Origin: Clostridia bacterium
Lineage (GTDB): Bacteria; Bacillota; Clostridia; Lachnospirales; Anaerotignaceae
Reading direction: 5' to 3'
Assembly (NCBI GenBank): GCA_900757025.1
Contig: CAAEMG010000171.1
Span: 1-5,918, forward strand
DNA length: 5,918 nt
Part shown: positions 1-5,911 of the stretch, one piece after another
Layout: each line of letters starts with the position of its first letter
How positions within the stretch are numbered: the first letter of the stretch is position 1
The notes under the pieces: generated by a model
Seen by the model: the letters and a program-made list of their open reading frames with translations, nothing else
Told to the model about the DNA's origin: nothing
Database searches by the model: none
Translations under genes and position numbers: made by a program

Positions 1-1
1 A

Positions 2-370
2 AAAAATCTTCTTGAAAGCCGCAGAGAAAAAACTGTTCAGGACGCAGTAAACAAGGTTGGAATAAGCAGAAGTGCGTTTTATAAATACAGAGATGCTATT
101 TTTCCTTTATATGAAAATACAAGAGGAAAAACCGTAACTCTTTCTTTCAACCTTGACGATACAAAAGGTGTTCTTTCAAACGTACTTAATGACATTGCTT
201 CGTTTGAAGGAAATATACTTACAATCAACCAGAATATACCTACAAACGGAATTGCAAACGTAACAATAACTATTGAAACAGATGCAATGACAGAAGATTT
301 AAGGGTTTTGATGGACAAGCTTGAGCGCCGTGAGGGTGTTCAGTCACTTAAAATAATAGCAAGGGAGTAA
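2..370 (+). CDS. UPF0735 / PheB-type ACT domain protein, 3' part
   Basis: The 5' end lies outside the window; 122 codons in frame 2 remain before the TAA. The fragment resembles the UPF0735 family (Bacillus PheB), whose members are about 145 residues, so roughly 25 N-terminal residues are missing. Two parts are visible. Residues about 10-32 of the fragment form a helix-turn-helix-like segment containing VGISRSAFYKYRD, a near-signature of this family. Residues about 43-119 form an ACT domain, with DDTKGVLSNVL at the usual ligand-loop position (the DRPGVL motif elsewhere). ACT domains commonly bind amino acids. The family's molecular function is not established; older annotations link it to phenylalanine metabolism because of its Bacillus context. 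Here it sits 7 nt upstream of hom at the head of the threonine genes, an arrangement common in Clostridia. A role as an amino-acid-sensing regulator is inference only. Confidence 0.88.
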   Translation, partial: KNLLESRREKTVQDAVNKVGISRSAFYKYRDAIFPLYENTRGKTVTLSFNLDDTKGVLSNVLNDIASFEGNILTINQNIPTNGIANVTITIETDAMTEDLRVLMDKLERREGVQSLKIIARE

Positions 371-377
371 AACAGCA

Positions 378-1619
378 ATGATAGGTGTAGCAGTATTGGG
401 TTTTGGTACGGTTGGCAGCGGCGTATACGAAGTTTTAAAAGTAAATGCCGATTCAATCGCAAGAAAAGCAGGCGAGGAACTTAAAGTTCTCAGCGTTCTC
501 GATTTAAGGGATTTTCCCGGAAACGAAGTTGAAAAAGTTCTTACACATGACTATGAGGATATTCTCAACAACGATGATATTAAAATTGTTGCAGAAGTTA
601 TGGGTGGAGTTGAGCCTGCATTTACTTTTTCAAAGAAAGCTCTTATGAAGGGCAAAAGTGTTGTAACAAGCAACAAAGCCGTTGTTGCGGCTAAAGGTCC
701 TGAGCTTATGAAAATAGCAAAGGAAAACAACGCAAACTATCTTTTTGAGGCAAGCTGCGGTGGCGGTATTCCCATTATAAGACCACTTTGCGTATCTCTT
801 ACAGCTGATAAAATTAACAGCGTAAAAGGCATACTTAACGGAACAACAAACTTTATACTTACTAAAATGACAGAAGAAGGCAGCAGCTTTGAAGATGCTC
901 TTAAAACAGCCCAGAAACTTGGCTATGCCGAAGCAGACCCTACAGCAGATGTTGAGGGACACGATGCCTGCCGTAAAATTGCCATTCTTTCATCTCTTGC
1001 TTTTGGCAAAACAGTAGATTTTGAAGAAATCTATACAGAAGGCATTACTAAAGTTACAGACAAAGACATAAAATATGCAAAGAAAATTAATTCTGTTATA
1101 AAGCTTATCGGCTCAAGCAATAACCTTGGCGACGGAATTTCTGCAAAGGTTGCACCTTTTATAATAAGCGACAGGCATCCTCTTGCCTCCGTAAACAACG
1201 CATTTAACGCTATTTTTGTAAATGGAAACATGAGTGGCGATACAATGTATTATGGCAGTGGCGCCGGAAAACTTCCTACGGCAAGTGCGGTTACAGCCGA
1301 CATTATTGATGCGGCAATACATATGGGCAAGAATGTTCCTATAGATTGGGACTGCGACAGCAAAATGAAGGTTTATGCAAATGACGATGTGGCTGTAAAA
1401 GGTCTTGTAAGAGCAGCATACAGCGACAAAGCAAAAGCAGAAGAGGCTGTTAAGGAAATATTCGGTGTAAGCGAATTTATTTGCCTTGACGGCGAAAATG
1501 ATGAATTTGCATTTATAACAAAAGAAGAAACAGAAGGCAGCATAAAAGAAAAAGAAGCTCTTCTTGCATCAAAAGAAGGCATAAGCGAAATAAGAAATAT
1601 GATTCGTGTGGAGGGATAA
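378..1619 (+). CDS. hom: Homoserine dehydrogenase
   Basis: This cytoplasmic enzyme reduces L-aspartate 4-semialdehyde to L-homoserine with NAD(P)H, the branch step to threonine and methionine. The 413 residues contain an N-terminal Rossmann motif GFGTVGSG (8-15), the SNK motif with conserved K100, FEASCGGGIPIIRPL (123-137), LNGTTNF (153-159), and the family signature GYAEADPTADVEGHDACRK (182-200). By comparison with yeast Hom, D196 and K200 correspond to catalytic D219 and K223. A second nucleotide-site motif, GSGAGKLPTASAV, is at 293-305. Residues about 341-413 lie where Bacillus Hom (433 aa) has its ACT domain, but they are short, acidic and lack the DxPGV loop, so this tail is a divergent ACT or ACT-like domain. 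The ATG start is supported by GGGAG about 10 nt upstream, overlapping the end of the preceding gene. The stop is 3 nt before the thrB start, indicating one operon and probable translational coupling. Confidence 0.97.
   Translation: MIGVAVLGFGTVGSGVYEVLKVNADSIARKAGEELKVLSVLDLRDFPGNEVEKVLTHDYEDILNNDDIKIVAEVMGGVEPAFTFSKKALMKGKSVVTSNKAVVAAKGPELMKIAKENNANYLFEASCGGGIPIIRPLCVSLTADKINSVKGILNGTTNFILTKMTEEGSSFEDALKTAQKLGYAEADPTADVEGHDACRKIAILSSLAFGKTVDFEEIYTEGITKVTDKDIKYAKKINSVIKLIGSSNNLGDGISAKVAPFIISDRHPLASVNNAFNAIFVNGNMSGDTMYYGSGAGKLPTASAVTADIIDAAIHMGKNVPIDWDCDSKMKVYANDDVAVKGLVRAAYSDKAKAEEAVKEIFGVSEFICLDGENDEFAFITKEETEGSIKEKEALLASKEGISEIRNMIRVEG
1610..1615 (+). promoter_or_regulatory. Ribosome binding site deciding the thrB start
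   Basis: GGAGGG lies within the last codons of hom. It is 7 nt from the TTG at 1623 but 13 nt from the ATG at 1629. The spacing favours the TTG, which would make translation of thrB depend on a weaker start codon immediately after the hom stop. The two candidate starts are in frame and differ by only two residues. Confidence 0.6.
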
Positions 1620-1622
1620 GCT

Positions 1623-2531
1623 TTGGGAATGAAACACATTATGGTTCCTGCAACATCGGCAAATATGGGTTCAGGCTTTGACAGTATAGGTATTGCTTTT
1701 CAGAAATACAATCATTTATGGTTTGTTGAAATTGAAGAAGGCTTACAGATACTTATAAATAAAAAGCATGACCTTAATATTCCTACTGATGAAACAAACC
1801 TTATTTACAAGACAATGAAAGATTTTTATGATATTATAGGAAAGCCTATACCGGGCGTAAGACTTATTCAGGAGGACTATATTCCTCATACAAGAGGTTT
1901 GGGAAGCTCAGCTGCTTGTATAGTTGCCGGTCTTATGGCTGCCAATGACCTTTCCGGCTGTCACTACAGCAAGGAAGAATTGGCACAAATTGCCGCAAGA
2001 ATAGAAGGACACCCGGACAACAGCAACCCTGCTCTTTTGGGAGGTATGGTTGTAGGTGCTCTTGATGATAACGAAATGCGTCATGTTAAGCTTACTATGC
2101 CTGAAAATCTTACATTTGCCGTTATGATTCCGAATTTCCCTCTTTCAACAGAAAAGTCAAGAGGAATACTTCCGGAAACAGTTACAAGAAAAGATGCCGT
2201 ATTTAACTCATCTCGTGCAGCTCTTCTTGTTGCAAGCATGATAACAGGAAATATTGATAATCTTAAAATGGCTATGGATGACCGAATTCATCAGCCTTAT
2301 CGTATGAGCCTTGTACCGGGAATGATGGATATTTTTAACGAAGCCGATAAATTTGGCGCAAAAGCATCATATCTCAGCGGTGCCGGCCCATCACTTGTAA
2401 GTGTTATTACAGACGATATGGTAGATGAATTTGCAATAAAAATGAATAACTATCTTGTTACTCTTCCTAACAAATGGGATCTTGAAATACTCAAGCCCGA
2501 TACGGAAGGCGCAAGAATAGTATCCGAATAA
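1623..2531 (+). CDS. thrB: Homoserine kinase (GHMP kinase family)
   Basis: The enzyme phosphorylates L-homoserine with ATP to O-phospho-L-homoserine, the substrate of threonine synthase. The 302 residues match the family length and show the GHMP-kinase order. These motifs are the N-terminal VPATSANMGSGFDS (8-21), the glycine/serine-rich ATP loop RGLGSSAA (91-98), the homoserine kinase motif EGHPDN (128-133), a PLSTEKSRGILP segment (173-184), HQPYR (223-227) and the C-terminal GHMP motif LSGAGPS (251-257). No key motif is missing. The start is either TTG 1623, chosen because it is 7 nt from GGAGGG, or ATG 1629, 13 nt from it; the difference is two residues. It lies 3 nt after hom and 11 nt before lysC. 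No threonine synthase gene is present in the window. Confidence 0.97.
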   Translation: MGMKHIMVPATSANMGSGFDSIGIAFQKYNHLWFVEIEEGLQILINKKHDLNIPTDETNLIYKTMKDFYDIIGKPIPGVRLIQEDYIPHTRGLGSSAACIVAGLMAANDLSGCHYSKEELAQIAARIEGHPDNSNPALLGGMVVGALDDNEMRHVKLTMPENLTFAVMIPNFPLSTEKSRGILPETVTRKDAVFNSSRAALLVASMITGNIDNLKMAMDDRIHQPYRMSLVPGMMDIFNEADKFGAKASYLSGAGPSLVSVITDDMVDEFAIKMNNYLVTLPNKWDLEILKPDTEGARIVSE

Positions 2532-2542
2532 GGAGGAAAGGT

Positions 2543-3739
2543 ATGTTAGTAGTTCAGAAATACGGCGGAAGCTCTGTGGCAAATGCCGAAAGAATTTTTA
2601 ATGTTGCCAAAAGAATTTCCGAAACATATGATAACGGAAATGATGTGGTTGTAATACTTTCAGCTCAGGGAGATACAACAGATGACCTTATTGCAAAGGC
2701 AGCTGAAATTAACCCTGACGCATCAAGAAGAGAAATGGATATGCTTCTTTCCACAGGCGAGCAGCAGTCAGTTGCACTTATGGCAATGGCTCTTGACAAA
2801 ATGGGATATAAGGCAGTTTCTCTTAATGCTTTTCAGGTTGGCATAGAAACAACACCTGATTACAGCGTTGCAAAAATTGCAAAAATTTCAGACGTAAGAA
2901 TTAAAAAGGAACTTGCTGAAAAGAATATTGTTCTTGTAACAGGTTTCCAGGGCTTTAATGAATATGGCAATGTAACAACTCTCGGCAGAGGCGGTTCCGA
3001 TACATCAGCCGTAGCCATTGCGGCAGCTCTTAAAGCAGACTTATGTGAAATATATACAGACGTTGACGGCGTTTACACTTGCGACCCAAGAATTGTTAAG
3101 GGTGCAAAGAAAATGACTGAAATCAGTTTTGACGAAATGAGCGAGCTTGCATCTTTGGGTGCAAAGGTTCTTCATACACGTTCGGTTGAAGTTGCACAGA
3201 AATTCGGTGTAAATCTTGTTGTACGTTCAAGCCTTACAAGAGCGGAAGGCACAATAGTTAAGGAGGTTAAGGAAATGGAATCAGTTCCTGTAAGAGGCAT
3301 TGCTTCAGATAAAGAAATTGCAAAGGTAACAGTTAAAACAATTAAGGATACGGCAGACAAAACATATAAGCTTTTCTCGGTTCTTGAAAAAGCAAGTGTT
3401 TCTGTTGACATGATAAGCCAGTATCCAACAACAGACGGTACATATGTTATTGAATTTACAATAGGTCAGGACGACACAAGCGTAGCTATTAAAGCTCTTA
3501 AAGATGCAGGATATGAAAATGCAGAGGCTAAAAAAGGTCTTGCAAAAGTTTCAATAGTAGGCGCAGGCATGGCTACTCATCCCGGTGTTGCTTGCAGTAT
3601 GTTTGAGGCTCTTTCAGCTAAGGGTATCGACATCGACCTTATTTCAACAAGCGAAATAAGCATTTCAGCTCTTGTTGACGAAGGACAGGTAAACGAAGCT
3701 CTTAATGCTCTTCATGACAAATTCGAGCTTGATAAATAA
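2543..3739 (+). CDS. lysC: Aspartate kinase (alpha subunit)
   Basis: It phosphorylates L-aspartate with ATP to 4-phospho-L-aspartate, the first and usually feedback-controlled step towards lysine, threonine and methionine. The 398 residues begin with the kinase motif KYGGSS (6-11), followed by STGE (70-73), GFQG (124-127), TTLGRGGSDT (135-144), the nucleotide-site TDVDGVYTCDPR (172-183) and ELASLGAKVLH (201-211). Two C-terminal ACT domains follow, at about 251-320 and 333-396. This is the single-function class, without a fused homoserine dehydrogenase, and its length is near Bacillus LysC (408 aa). The start has an excellent AGGAGG at 2531-2536, 6 nt from the ATG and overlapping the thrB stop. 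An internal start at codon 245 probably makes a separate beta subunit (listed separately). The effector (lysine, threonine or both) cannot be read from the sequence; its place with hom and thrB makes threonine sensitivity plausible. The gene symbol reflects the family, and paralogues may exist elsewhere. Confidence 0.96.
   Translation: MLVVQKYGGSSVANAERIFNVAKRISETYDNGNDVVVILSAQGDTTDDLIAKAAEINPDASRREMDMLLSTGEQQSVALMAMALDKMGYKAVSLNAFQVGIETTPDYSVAKIAKISDVRIKKELAEKNIVLVTGFQGFNEYGNVTTLGRGGSDTSAVAIAAALKADLCEIYTDVDGVYTCDPRIVKGAKKMTEISFDEMSELASLGAKVLHTRSVEVAQKFGVNLVVRSSLTRAEGTIVKEVKEMESVPVRGIASDKEIAKVTVKTIKDTADKTYKLFSVLEKASVSVDMISQYPTTDGTYVIEFTIGQDDTSVAIKALKDAGYENAEAKKGLAKVSIVGAGMATHPGVACSMFEALSAKGIDIDLISTSEISISALVDEGQVNEALNALHDKFELDK
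3261..3277 (+). promoter_or_regulatory. Internal ribosome binding site and ATG within lysC
   Basis: AGGAGG at 3261-3266 is followed after 8 nt by ATG 3275-3277, which is exactly in frame with lysC (codon 245). The surrounding bases contain TTAAGG twice in tandem. The motif strength and spacing are as good as those of the genuine lysC start. The position falls at the kinase/ACT boundary, where Bacillus subtilis aspartokinase II and Corynebacterium LysC are known to begin their beta subunit. Confidence 0.75.
3275..3739 (+). other. Probable aspartokinase beta subunit, in-frame internal product
   Basis: Translation from the internal ATG would give a 154-residue protein identical to the lysC C-terminus, comprising both ACT domains and no kinase domain. 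In Bacillus subtilis and Corynebacterium glutamicum the equivalent internally started product assembles with the full-length chain as alpha2beta2 and takes part in effector binding. The sequence shows the start signals directly. That the product is made here and assembles the same way is inference from those relatives. Confidence 0.65.
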
Positions 3740-3761
3740 TTTAATAATTAAGTGAAAAATT

Positions 3762-3794
3762 CACTGCCGCTTTTTAATTAGGCGGCAGTGTTTT
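3762..3794 (+). terminator. Intrinsic terminator after the threonine operon
   Basis: A perfect 9-bp GC-rich stem, CACTGCCGC (3762-3770) with GCGGCAGTG (3782-3790), encloses an 11-nt AT-rich loop and is followed by TTTT. It begins 22 nt after the lysC stop. The upstream flank AAAAATT reads as a U-tract on the opposite strand, so it might also act in reverse, but no minus-strand gene needs it. The + strand U-tract is short, so some readthrough into the transporter gene is possible. Confidence 0.85.
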
Positions 3795-3821
3795 GTGATA
3801 TAGAAACGGAGAAAGAAAAAA

Positions 3822-4766
3822 ATGGAGGACTTGATATTTTCGATTAATTCCACAATGCCTATTTTCATAATGATGATATTTGGTATGATTTTCAGAAAAA
3901 TAGGACTTATGGATGAAAATTTCACTAAAAAAACAAATGCTTTTGTTTTTAAGGTAACTTTACCATGCCTTCTTTTTAACGACTTGTCTAAAGAGGATTT
4001 TGTTTCAGTTTGGAACGGAAAATTTGTTTTCTTCTGTTTTGCCGTAACTATTATAAGTATACTTATTGCTATGATTGTTTCTTTGCCACTGAAGAAAAGA
4101 GGGGACAAGGGCGAATTTATACAGGCGGCATACAGAAGCAGTGCGGCAATACTTGGCATTGCATTTATCGAAAATATATACGGAAACGCAGGAATGGCAC
4201 CTATGATGATAATAGGCAGTGTGCCTCTTTATAATATAATGGCTGTTCTTGTGCTTTCTTTTACTCAGCCCGGAACAGAAAAAATGGACGCATCTGTTTT
4301 GAAAAAAACATTAAAAGGAATAGCAACAAACCCTATTATTCTTGGCATTATTATAGGTCTTTTGTGGTCTCTTTTAAAAATTCCGCGTCCGACACTTCTG
4401 GCAAAAACCATAAGCAATTTTGCCGTTATGACAACACCTTTGGGTATACTTTCTATGGGTGCGGCGTTTAACTTTGAGGCGGCGGCAGGAAAACTTAAAG
4501 CTGCCATTGTAGCATCGGTTATAAAAATAATAGGTCTTGCAGCGGTTTTCCTTCCTATAGCAATACATTTCGGCTTTAGAGAGGACGAGCTTGTGGCTAT
4601 ACTTGTTATGCTTGGTTCACCTACAACAGTAAGCTCATATATAATGGCTAAAAACATGGGCCATGACGGAACACTTACGGCAAATGCAGTTGCTATAACA
4701 ACTCTCGGCTGTGCCATTACGCTTACTCTTTGGCTTTTTATATTTAAAAGCAGAGGATTTATTTAA
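3822..4766 (+). CDS. AEC-family transporter (auxin efflux carrier type)
   Basis: This is an integral membrane carrier of the AEC family, whose bacterial members include malate permeases and other organic-acid or amino-acid carriers. The 314 residues are the usual bacterial length. About ten hydrophobic segments are visible, roughly at 5-24, 37-55, 65-88, 101-118, 123-146, 170-188, 198-216, 224-250, 255-275 and 288-309. They are arranged as two five-helix halves around a hydrophilic loop at about 149-166. Family-typical features are the N-terminal PIFIMMIFGMIFRKIG, the LPCLLF segment (47-52) ending a helix, the conserved TPLGILSMGA (205-214) and GSPTTVSSY (265-273). The ATG is preceded by a modest GGAG at 3808-3811, 10 nt away. 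There is no obvious promoter between the lysC terminator and this gene. The next gene is a D-2-hydroxyacid dehydrogenase, suggesting an organic-acid substrate, but specificity is unknown. Confidence 0.9.
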   Translation: MEDLIFSINSTMPIFIMMIFGMIFRKIGLMDENFTKKTNAFVFKVTLPCLLFNDLSKEDFVSVWNGKFVFFCFAVTIISILIAMIVSLPLKKRGDKGEFIQAAYRSSAAILGIAFIENIYGNAGMAPMMIIGSVPLYNIMAVLVLSFTQPGTEKMDASVLKKTLKGIATNPIILGIIIGLLWSLLKIPRPTLLAKTISNFAVMTTPLGILSMGAAFNFEAAAGKLKAAIVASVIKIIGLAAVFLPIAIHFGFREDELVAILVMLGSPTTVSSYIMAKNMGHDGTLTANAVAITTLGCAITLTLWLFIFKSRGFI

Positions 4767-4784
4767 AAATATAAAAACAGCTTT

Positions 4785-4813
4785 ACAGCTTCTCTTTTGC
4801 AGAGGAGCTGTTT
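4785..4813 (+). terminator. Terminator-like or attenuator-like hairpin between transporter and dehydrogenase genes
   Basis: ACAGCTTCTCT (4785-4795) pairs with AGAGGAGCTGT (4801-4811) over 11 bp, with one G-U wobble and a 5-nt loop TTTGC. The downstream bases TTATGTATTTG are T-rich but interrupted, so termination would be weak. An upstream copy, AAACAGCT (4775-4782), can instead pair perfectly with AGCTGTTT (4806-4813), giving a mutually exclusive 8-bp stem. The element lies 18 nt after the transporter stop and may partly separate expression of the two genes. Confidence 0.5.
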
Positions 4814-4834
4814 ATGTATTTGCAGATATTTTTT

Positions 4835-4839
4835 GGAGG
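4835..4839 (+). promoter_or_regulatory. Ribosome binding site deciding the dehydrogenase start
   Basis: GGAGG lies 8 nt upstream of ATG 4848. This rules against an upstream in-frame TTG at 4797, which sits in the loop of the intergenic hairpin, has no ribosome binding site and would add 17 cysteine-containing residues unlike the family's N-terminus. Confidence 0.85.
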
Positions 4840-4847
4840 CACTTTAT

Positions 4848-5807
4848 ATGAAAATAGTAATTACGGCAAGGGATTTTGCCACACATGATGATAAAGCAAT
4901 TAAAATGCTTAAAGATGCAGGTCATGAAGTTTTAGATTACAGCGGAAAATACTGCGGAAACAGCACAGACGAGGAAACGGTGGCTTCTCTTTTGGGTGAT
5001 GCCGATATAGTTGTTATGGGCCTTGAACCTTTCGGAAAAACAGTTTCAAAACTTTGCCCAAATATTAAAATGATTTCAAAGCGTTCAATAGGATATGACA
5101 GTGTAGATTTAAAGGAATGTGAAAAACGTGGCATTACAGTTGCCAGAACAACAGGAATGGTTGAAGGAGCCGTTGCGGAACACGTTATGGCATATATAAT
5201 GTATTTTGCAAGAGAGCTTTCAAGGCAGAATAGTTCCATGCACAAAGGAGAATGGGACAGAGTTATGACATACGGAGCAAAAAACAGAACATTGGGTCTT
5301 GTTGGCTTTGGCGGAATAGGCAAGGAAATTGCAAAAAGGGCAGTTCCTTTCGGAATGAATGTAATTTATTATTGCCGTCATCCAAAAAAAGAATGGGAAG
5401 ATGAATATGGTGTTAAATATGCGTCTTTTGAAGAACTTATTTCGCAGAGCGACTATATTTCCGTTAATGTAAATCTTTCGGACAGTACAAAGGGAATGTT
5501 CGGAGAAGACGAATTTTCAAAAATGAAGAAAGAGTGTGTTTTTATAAATATTGCCAGAAGCCCTATTATGGATGTAAACGCACTTAAAAATGCTCTTGAC
5601 AAAGGAATTATAAGAGGTGCGGGAATAGATGTTTTTGACAGTGAGCCATGCACCGATTCACCACTTAAAGAATGTGAAAATGCAGTTCTTACGCCGCATA
5701 CAGCGCCATATACGTTTGAAAACTTTTCTGCAATGAACTGCTGTGCCGCACAAAATGTGCTCGATTATTTAAAGGGAGAGTTAAAAGAAAAATTCAAATT
5801 GATTTAA
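4848..5807 (+). CDS. D-2-hydroxyacid dehydrogenase, NAD(P)-dependent
   Basis: This is a cytoplasmic oxidoreductase interconverting a 2-keto acid and a D-2-hydroxy acid; relatives include phosphoglycerate dehydrogenase, hydroxypyruvate/glyoxylate reductase and D-lactate dehydrogenase. The 319 residues are the usual length of single-unit members, without the C-terminal ACT domain of many SerA proteins. Visible features are a substrate-domain motif RSIGYDSVD (79-87), the dinucleotide loop GFGGIG (153-158), and the catalytic set R237, E266 (in GIDVFDSEP) and H284 (in LTPHTA). Two deviations stand out. The end of the second beta strand reads YYCRHPK (174-180), with no acidic residue where NAD-dependent enzymes usually have Asp, hinting at NADP use. 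The catalytic Arg motif reads NIARSPIMD (234-242) instead of the common ARGxxVD. The N-terminus begins directly with the beta strand MKIVITA, supporting ATG 4848. The substrate is unresolved; the neighbouring AEC carrier suggests organic-acid metabolism. Confidence 0.93.
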   Translation: MKIVITARDFATHDDKAIKMLKDAGHEVLDYSGKYCGNSTDEETVASLLGDADIVVMGLEPFGKTVSKLCPNIKMISKRSIGYDSVDLKECEKRGITVARTTGMVEGAVAEHVMAYIMYFARELSRQNSSMHKGEWDRVMTYGAKNRTLGLVGFGGIGKEIAKRAVPFGMNVIYYCRHPKKEWEDEYGVKYASFEELISQSDYISVNVNLSDSTKGMFGEDEFSKMKKECVFINIARSPIMDVNALKNALDKGIIRGAGIDVFDSEPCTDSPLKECENAVLTPHTAPYTFENFSAMNCCAAQNVLDYLKGELKEKFKLI

Positions 5808-5875
5808 TTATATAAGTTTTCCGTAAAGATGTTCAGAAATTTAAAATCGGTAAAATATTAAAGTATGATATAAAT

Positions 5876-5911
5876 AATGCCCTGTTATTTTAAACAGGGC
5901 ATTGTTTTTTT
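5876..5911 (+). terminator. Strong intrinsic terminator after the dehydrogenase gene
   Basis: AATGCCCTGTT (5876-5886) pairs perfectly with AACAGGGCATT (5893-5903) over 11 bp around a 6-nt loop. It is followed by G and seven Ts at 5905-5911. It begins 68 nt after the dehydrogenase stop. The AT-rich stretch 5808-5875 before it shows no gene or other recognisable element. Confidence 0.95.

Noticed and set aside
79..318. Minus-strand hydrophobic frame opposite the ACT protein
   Set aside because: The plus-strand frame matches UPF0735 throughout, so the antisense frame is a shadow.
630..962. Minus-strand open frame of 110 codons opposite hom
   Set aside because: Cysteine-rich, low-plausibility translation that shadows a fully supported hom coding frame; no family features.
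1870..1880. AGGAGG inside thrB as a possible second internal start
   Set aside because: No ATG, GTG or TTG in frame lies at a usable distance downstream; the bases simply encode Gln-Glu-Asp.
3729..3757. TTGATA at the lysC end as a -35 box for the transporter
   Set aside because: No -10-like hexamer is found at 16-18 nt; the nearby TA-rich hexamers are only 6-10 nt away.
3761..4159. Minus-strand frame of 132 codons starting opposite the transporter and ending in the terminator
   Set aside because: It would run through the terminator stem and is opposite a clear AEC coding frame; the composition is low-complexity lysine and phenylalanine.
4265..4717. Minus-strand open frame of 150 codons opposite the AEC transporter
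   Set aside because: Its hydrophobic look comes from the complementary frame of a membrane protein gene; no ribosome binding site or recognisable motifs.
4819..4830. GATATT as a -10 box for the dehydrogenase gene
   Set aside because: It would place the transcript start within the ribosome binding site, and no matching -35 is present.
4797..4847. In-frame TTG extension of the dehydrogenase by 17 residues
   Set aside because: It has no ribosome binding site, lies inside the intergenic hairpin loop and adds residues foreign to the family; ATG 4848 has GGAGG at 8 nt.
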